From Paractinoplanes lichenicola (GTDB lineage: Bacteria; Actinomycetota; Actinomycetes; Mycobacteriales; Micromonosporaceae): a stretch of 64,000 nt of DNA. Each line of letters opens with the position of its first letter. Within the stretch, counting starts at the first letter, position 1. Both the position numbers and the translations under genes were made by a program. The stretch spans positions 26,525-90,524 of the forward strand of contig NZ_JAENHO010000023.1 in assembly GCF_016785085.1 (NCBI RefSeq). Reading direction: 5' to 3'. Below are positions 59,907-64,000 of the stretch, piece by piece. A model generated the notes under the pieces. It was not told the DNA's origin, made no database searches, and saw nothing but the letters and a program-made list of their open reading frames with translations.

Positions 59907-59925
59907 AAAGGCCGTACCCCTTTTC
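59905..59925. terminator. Short hairpin between convergent genes
   Basis: GAAAAGG (59905-59911) pairs with CCTTTTC (59919-59925); it is AT-rich and lies between two 3' ends. Confidence 0.35.
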
Positions 59926-59928
59926 TTG

Positions 59929-60801
59929 TCAATTACTGAATAGGAACATGGCCAGTGCTACTCCGGCCACCGGGCCGATGACGCCGAGGACCACCGCCAG
60001 TTTGGCCAGGCGTTCCTTGCGATAGAGGCCGACGACGCCGAGGATCACCGCGGCCGGGCCGGCGAAGATCGGGAAGGCCAGCACGGAGACGGCGGCCAGC
60101 ACGAAAGCGGCGATGCTGAACGGGTTTCCGGACCTGGGCGCGGCGGCGCGCGAGGGCTGGTTGCTGATCACGTACGGCGGGGGTTCGGTGCTGTACGGGG
60201 GTGGGGCGTACTGGGCCTGCGGGGGCGGCTGCTGATACGCCGGGTAGCCGTTGACGACCGTGGCGTCCATCGCGGGCGCGGGCGGCTGGTAGGGCTGCAC
60301 GGGCGGGGTGGCGGCCATGGGCTGGGCCGGCACGCTGAATGTCGCGGTGGCGTCGGTGGCCCACGTCGGCTGCTGCTGCTGGTGCTGCTGCGGTTGGCTC
60401 TGCGTTTGCTGGCTCTGCCAGTCCTGGCCGTCGCTGGTCTGCCAGGTCGCCTGCGGTGCGCCGGCCTGCCAGCCCTGGGCCTGGGCGGCTGCGGCCCAGG
60501 ACGGCTCACTCATCGGGTCTGTGAAGCGGGCGTGCTCGACCGACGGCTCGGTCGACTGCCACGAGGCGTTGGGCGACGACCACGAGGGCTGTTCCGGCGC
60601 GCTGTGCTGCGGGGTGGTCCATTGGTTCGGCTGCGGGGGCGCGGCGTCCGGCGCCGGCCAGGCGGGTGGCTGCGGGGGCGGCCACGACGCGTCGGGGGCC
60701 GGCGACTGCGGCGCGGCCGGCGGGGGTGCGGCCTGATAGCCGCAGTTGCCGCACCAGCCGTTCGGCTGGACCGCGGCCGAGCCACAGTTCAAGCAGGTCA
60801 T
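59929..60801 (-). CDS. Zinc-ribbon membrane protein with C-terminal DUF4190-like helices
   Basis: A 290-residue protein. An N-terminal zinc ribbon (CLNCGS..., WCGNCGY) is followed by about 180 residues rich in Pro, Gln, Ala and Trp, and then the C-terminal membrane part: SGNPFSIAAFVLAAVSVLAFPIFAGPAAVILGVVGL and LAVVLGVIGPVAGVALAMFLF, the DUF4190 pattern of two helices with a conserved Asn-Pro-Phe. Function unknown. A GGAAAGAG ribosome site precedes the ATG. Confidence 0.78.
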   Translation of the reverse strand: MTCLNCGSAAVQPNGWCGNCGYQAAPPPAAPQSPAPDASWPPPQPPAWPAPDAAPPQPNQWTTPQHSAPEQPSWSSPNASWQSTEPSVEHARFTDPMSEPSWAAAAQAQGWQAGAPQATWQTSDGQDWQSQQTQSQPQQHQQQQPTWATDATATFSVPAQPMAATPPVQPYQPPAPAMDATVVNGYPAYQQPPPQAQYAPPPYSTEPPPYVISNQPSRAAAPRSGNPFSIAAFVLAAVSVLAFPIFAGPAAVILGVVGLYRKERLAKLAVVLGVIGPVAGVALAMFLFSN

Positions 60802-60873
60802 GGACGCTCTTTCCGGGGGAGGCAGGTCGACTTTTGCAATCGACCTGCAACCCGCGGACTTGAGCAGAACGGC

Positions 60874-61326
60874 TCAGCCCAGCTGCTTGCGCACCTCGGC
60901 CGCGACCCGTCCGCCCTCGGCCCGGCCGGCCACCGCGGCCTGCGCCGCCTTCATGGCCGGGCCCATCTGACCCTTGCCGGTGAAGCCGCCGGCCGCCAGC
61001 GCGCCCGCCACCAGCTCGGCAATCTCGTCGTCGGTCAGCTGCTGGGGCAGATAGCGCTCGATCACTTCGCCCTCGGAGCGCTCCTTGGCCGCCTGCTCGG
61101 CCCGGCCCGCGTCGGCGAACGCCGTGGCCGCCTCGCGACGCTTCTTCGACTCCTTGCTCAGCACGGCGAGCACCTCGTCGTCGGAGAGGTCGCGCGCCTC
61201 GGTCCCGGCCACTTCGGCATTGCGTACGGCGGCCAGCGCCATCCGCAGCGTCGCGGTGGTGAGCTCGTCGCGGCCCTTCATCGCGGCGTGCAGGTCATCG
61301 TTCAGGCGGTCTTTCAGCGTTCCCAT
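60874..61326 (-). CDS. yqeY: GatB/YqeY-family protein
   Basis: A 150-residue helical protein: LKDRLNDDLHAAMKGRDELTTATLRMALAAVRNAE, then KESKKRREAATAFADAGRAEQAAKE and the C-terminal GKGQMGPAMKAA segment. YqeY homologues resemble the tail domain of GatB (tRNA amidotransferase); the free form is of unknown role. It is divergent from the phosphoesterase gene with only 26 bp between the ATGs, and the two -10 boxes overlap. Confidence 0.9.
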   Translation of the reverse strand: MGTLKDRLNDDLHAAMKGRDELTTATLRMALAAVRNAEVAGTEARDLSDDEVLAVLSKESKKRREAATAFADAGRAEQAAKERSEGEVIERYLPQQLTDDEIAELVAGALAAGGFTGKGQMGPAMKAAQAAVAGRAEGGRVAAEVRKQLG

Positions 61327-61334
61327 GGACGGAG

Positions 61335-61344
61335 AAACTACCCT
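61335..61344. promoter_or_regulatory. Overlapping divergent -10 boxes (bidirectional promoter)
   Basis: Rightward TACCCT (61339-61344), 8 nt before ATG 61353; leftward TAGTTT (61335-61340), 8 nt before ATG 61326. They share the TA at 61339-61340. Both messages are predicted to be leaderless. Confidence 0.55.
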
Positions 61345-61352
61345 TGCTTTCC

Positions 61353-62261
61353 ATGCGCAAGCGCTCCCTTTTCGCCCTCGGTTCCGCTGCGGTCGCCGCG
61401 GGCGCCGCCACGTTCGCCTACGCCTCGCTGGTCGAGCGCAACATGTTCACCCTCCGGCGGTTCGACGTGCCGGTCCTCGAGCCGGATGCCGAGCCCCTGC
61501 GCATCCTGCACATCTCGGACCTGCACATGATGCCTGACCAGCGCCGCAAGCAGAACTGGGTGGCCGCGCTGGGCGGTCTCGACCCCGACCTGGTCATCGT
61601 GACGGGCGACAACATGGCCGACCCCGAGTCGGTTCCCGGCGTGCTGCGCGCCCTCGACCCGCTGCTGCCGGTGCCCGGCGCCTTCGTCTTCGGCTCCAAC
61701 GACTATCGCGGCCCGCGCCTGAAAAACCCCTTCTCGTACCTGGTGCGCCCGTCCTCGGAATACGAGGAGGACCAGCTCAAGCGGCCCAACCTGCCCACCG
61801 AGGAGCTGCGCGCGGCGCTGACCGACGCGGGCTGGGCCGACCTCAACAACGCCCGTACGGTAATCAAGGCGGGCGGCCGCTCGGTCGAGCTCGCCGGCGT
61901 CGACGACCCCCACATCAGCCGCGACGACTACCCCACGGTCGCCGGCCCGATCTCCAGCGGCGCCGACGTGCACCTGGGCGTCACCCACACCCCCGCCGCC
62001 CGAGTCCTCAACGCGATGGCCGACGACGGCTTCGACCTGCTCCTGGCCGGCCACACCCACGGCGGCCAGGTCTGCGTCCCCTTCTACGGCGCCCTGACCA
62101 CCAACTGCGACCTCCCGCGGTCGATGGCCAAGGGCTTGCACCGCTGGCCCGGCTCCGACGCCTGGCTGCACGTCTCGGCCGGCCTGGGCACCCACCCCAC
62201 CGCCCCCGTCCGCTTCAGCTGCCCCCCAGAGGCCTCAATCCTCACCCTGATCCCACGCTGA
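61353..62261 (+). CDS. Metallophosphoesterase
   Basis: A 302-residue protein. A single hydrophobic segment near the N-terminus (RSLFALGSAAVAAGAATFAYASLV) suggests membrane anchoring or export. The catalytic motifs of calcineurin-like phosphoesterases are present: RILHISDLHMM (D, H), VTGDNMAD (D), FVFGSNDYRGP (N/D-H-like), and LAGHTHGGQ (H-T-H). An actinobacterial family close to M. tuberculosis Rv3683. ATG 61353 is favoured by the TACCCT box. Substrate unknown. Confidence 0.9.
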   Translation: MRKRSLFALGSAAVAAGAATFAYASLVERNMFTLRRFDVPVLEPDAEPLRILHISDLHMMPDQRRKQNWVAALGGLDPDLVIVTGDNMADPESVPGVLRALDPLLPVPGAFVFGSNDYRGPRLKNPFSYLVRPSSEYEEDQLKRPNLPTEELRAALTDAGWADLNNARTVIKAGGRSVELAGVDDPHISRDDYPTVAGPISSGADVHLGVTHTPAARVLNAMADDGFDLLLAGHTHGGQVCVPFYGALTTNCDLPRSMAKGLHRWPGSDAWLHVSAGLGTHPTAPVRFSCPPEASILTLIPR

Positions 62262-62315
62262 CCTGCGGTTTTGCCGTTAGGGGGATACCGATTTCGCGTC
62301 CGCCCCGACGTCGGA

Positions 62316-62321
62316 TAGTAT
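62316..62321 (+). promoter_or_regulatory. -10 box of tRNA-Pro(CGG)
   Basis: TAGTAT, 12 nt before the mature tRNA 5' end. Confidence 0.4.
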
Positions 62322-62333
62322 TTCCAGGCAGCT

Positions 62334-62410
<77 letters not shown>

Positions 62411-62414
62411 GGTC

Positions 62415-62446
62415 AAGGGCCGTTTCCAGTCATGGGAACGGCCCTT
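62415..62446 (+). terminator. Terminator of tRNA-Pro
   Basis: AAGGGCCGTTTCC (62415-62427) pairs with GGGAACGGCCCTT (62434-62446). Confidence 0.65.
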
Positions 62447-62468
62447 GGTGCATTTCCGGGCCGACTTC

Positions 62469-62474
62469 TACGAT
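62469..62474 (+). promoter_or_regulatory. -10 box of the unknown gene at 62481
   Basis: TACGAT with 6 nt to the ATG; leaderless arrangement. Confidence 0.45.
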
Positions 62475-62480
62475 CCGGGC

Positions 62481-62912
62481 ATGCCGTTCACCGACTATTT
62501 CCTGGCCCCCGACGACACGATCGCGGTCACGGCACTGACCGACGGCGGGCCAGTGTCAACTTCGCTCCCGACGGTCGAGGCCAAGAACGTCGACCCGGTC
62601 GTCAACCTCGGCAACCTGGAATCGATCCTCACAGCCCGCCCGTACGACGAAGTGCTCGCCCTGCCCCGCCAGGGCTCGACGCTCACCTCCACGGCCGAGT
62701 TCGACCAGGTCATCATCGCCGTGACCGACTCACTCCGCGACGCCCTGACCGCCGCGCCACCCACCACCCTCGACGACGCGGGCACCCACCTGGCCGCCAC
62801 CGAGGAACTGGCCGGCATCGACCCGCCCGCGGTCATCGACTTCGTCCACCGTTTAGCCGGCCTGGCCCGCCAAGCCAACGGCTGGCACATGTACTGCTAC
62901 TGGGCGCTGTGA
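62481..62912 (+). CDS. Hypothetical protein with TTA codon
   Basis: A 143-residue acidic soluble protein with no recognised domain. It begins MPFTDYFLAPDDTIAVTALT and has a C-terminal helical part (AVIDFVHRLAGLARQANGWHMYCYWAL). Codon 125 is TTA (62853-62855), a rare leucine codon whose tRNA (bldA) is developmentally regulated in Streptomyces; a similar effect here is speculative. The ATG is supported by the TACGAT box. Confidence 0.6.
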   Translation: MPFTDYFLAPDDTIAVTALTDGGPVSTSLPTVEAKNVDPVVNLGNLESILTARPYDEVLALPRQGSTLTSTAEFDQVIIAVTDSLRDALTAAPPTTLDDAGTHLAATEELAGIDPPAVIDFVHRLAGLARQANGWHMYCYWAL

Positions 62913-62988
62913 GTCGGTTGGGGAGCGCCGCCGTGTGAGGTGAGCTACCTGGGCCGGGCCTGGGGATGGTGGTCGTCGAGGGCGTCAA

Positions 62989-62994
62989 TACCGT
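62989..62994 (+). promoter_or_regulatory. -10 box of the TauE/SafE gene
   Basis: TACCGT with 6 nt to GTG 63001. Confidence 0.45.
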
Positions 62995-63000
62995 GGCCGG

Positions 63001-63750
63001 GTGCGGGTGGGTGATGCGTTCGTGCTGGTGCTCGGGGGTGTCGGGGGTGGGCTGACCGGGTCCATGGCCGGGCTGGCCTCGCTGGCCAGTTATCCCGCGC
63101 TGCTGGCGGTGGGGCTGCCGCCGATCGCCGCTAACGTCACCAACACCGTGGCGTTGTTGTCGAACACCGTGGGCACCGCTGTCAGCGCGCGGCGGGAGTT
63201 GCGTGGGCATGGGCGGCGGCTGGTGCGGCTGTGTGCGGTCGCCGCGGTGGGTGGTTTGGCCGGTGCGGTTCTGTTGCTGGCCACGCCGTCGTCGGCCTTT
63301 GAGCGGATCGTGCCGGTGCTTGTCGCGCTCGGGGCGGTTCTGCTGTTGCTGCGCGATCAGCTGCGCCGCTGGGCCGGTCATCGGTCGATGCCGACGGTGG
63401 CGCTGGGCCTGGCGATCTGCCTGATCGGCGTGTACGGCGGCTATTTCGGCGCGGCTGCGGGTGTCCTCGTGCTGGCCGTTCTGTCGGTGGCCGCGACCGA
63501 GCCGTTGGCCGTGACGAACGCCATCAAGAGCATCGTTCTGGGCGCCTCCAACCTTGCGGCCGCGGTCATCTATGCCGTCGTCGCGCCGGTGAATTGGGCC
63601 GCCGCGGGTCTCATGGCCGTCGGCTGCCTGTTCGGGAGTTGGCTGGGCCCGATCCTCGTCCGCCGGATCCCGGAACGGCCCCTGCGCGTCGCGATCGCCC
63701 TGGCTGCCCTGGGCCTTGCCGTCTACCTGTGGTGGCAGGCCGGCAACTAG
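63001..63750 (+). CDS. TauE/SafE-family membrane transporter
   Basis: A 249-residue protein of eight predicted helices. The two halves have the family motif pattern (GGVGGGLTGSMAGLASLASYPALLAVGLPPIAANVTNTVA and, in the second half, GVYGGYFGAAAGVLVLAVL with AVTNAIKSIVLGASN). The family exports sulfite or organosulfonates. The GTG start has a TACCGT box 6 nt upstream. It is the last complete gene in the window, followed by the 35-bp repeat array. Confidence 0.88.
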   Translation: MRVGDAFVLVLGGVGGGLTGSMAGLASLASYPALLAVGLPPIAANVTNTVALLSNTVGTAVSARRELRGHGRRLVRLCAVAAVGGLAGAVLLLATPSSAFERIVPVLVALGAVLLLLRDQLRRWAGHRSMPTVALGLAICLIGVYGGYFGAAAGVLVLAVLSVAATEPLAVTNAIKSIVLGASNLAAAVIYAVVAPVNWAAAGLMAVGCLFGSWLGPILVRRIPERPLRVAIALAALGLAVYLWWQAGN

Positions 63751-63848
63751 CGCGTGCCGCGTCGTCTCCGTTGGGCGGCCGCGTGGCCTGACCATCGGGA
63801 CCCTCCAGCATTGGTGGTGAGCGCCCATTTCCGGCATCGGGCGATGTT

Positions 63849-63864
63849 GTGAGTGCTCACTTAC
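63849..63864. promoter_or_regulatory. TetR-type operator-like palindrome
   Basis: GTGAGTG and CACTTAC (one mismatch) with a 2-bp centre form a 16-bp dyad. It is the first unit of the tandem array that follows. Confidence 0.4.
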
Positions 63865-64000
63865 CGAGACTTAGGGCCGGGGTTTGTGAGTGCTCTCTTG
63901 CTGGGTCTGGGCCGGGGTTTGTGAGTGCTCTCTTGCTGGGTCTGGGCCGGGGTTTGTGAGTGCTCTCTTGCTGGGTCTGGGCCGGGGTTTGTGAGTGCTC
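63849..64000 (+). repeat. 35-bp tandem repeat, cut by the window edge
   Basis: The unit begins GTGAGTGCTC at 63849 (37-bp, diverged), 63886, 63921, 63956 and 63991; the last is cut off. The three full 35-bp units appear identical. No spacers, so it is not CRISPR. The array extends past the right edge of the window. Confidence 0.9.

Noticed and set aside
63849..64000. A CRISPR array at the right edge
   Set aside because: Units are contiguous 35-bp copies with no variable spacers and no cas gene nearby.

Overview
The window looks like the chromosome of a filamentous actinomycete, most likely Micromonosporaceae (Actinoplanes-like); the family assignment is inference. Evidence: very high GC, many GTG starts, GTGA/ATGA stop-start overlaps, a WhiB regulator, a tRNA-deaminase-associated protein beside tadA, the ask-asd pair with an internal beta start, and a single-PASTA class A PBP. 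About 58 protein genes, three tRNAs and the SRP RNA are supported. Much of it is a core neighbourhood that, from memory, resembles the Mycobacterium tuberculosis Rv3671c-Rv3754 region.

Layout. 1-7.6 kb: PHP protein (cut by the window edge), mtnA, DinB-like protein, tyrA, an IS30-family transposase remnant beside two DnaA-box-like sites, secreted and membrane proteins, tadA with its partner. 7.6-10.6 kb: deoD, tRNA-Ser(CGA), a small conserved-looking gene, a STAS protein, a DUF4231/SLATT membrane protein, tRNA-Ser(GGA). 10.7-16 kb: SRP RNA-dnaX-ybaB-recR. 16.3-22.4 kb: peptide ABC transporter (permease, binding protein, permease, two ATPases). 22.5-27.3 kb: three paralogous secreted RTX-type repeat proteins, then a secreted HNH nuclease with a translationally coupled acidic partner. 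27.4-33 kb: leuA with a Leu-codon leader peptide, a lipoprotein, ask-asd-cutA.

33-38.6 kb: leftward operon capA-nth-tlpA-nudix-marP-oxidoreductase. 38.7-48.5 kb: crp, then a two-gene biotin-dependent carboxylase whose subunits lack several canonical catalytic residues, a Ser/Thr kinase, a very large class III nucleotidyl cyclase/ATPase/TPR protein and a metallo-beta-lactamase-fold hydrolase. 48.5-55.5 kb: ridA-like, DUF4177, a Pro-rich membrane protein, two ArsA/Get3-like ATPases, whiB4/wblA and ponA2. 55.5-62.3 kb: pyrE, a FIST sensor with a GAF-GGDEF-EAL enzyme, small membrane proteins, yqeY and a divergent phosphoesterase. The end holds tRNA-Pro(CGG), an unknown gene, a TauE/SafE exporter and a 35-bp tandem repeat running off the edge.

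Two themes recur. Signalling: crp, a complete class III cyclase, a Ser/Thr kinase and a c-di-GMP enzyme lie within 21 kb. Promoters: an unusual number of genes have a TANNNT box exactly 6-8 nt before the start codon, which predicts leaderless transcripts; in one divergent pair (yqeY/phosphoesterase) the two -10 boxes share the same TA dinucleotide.
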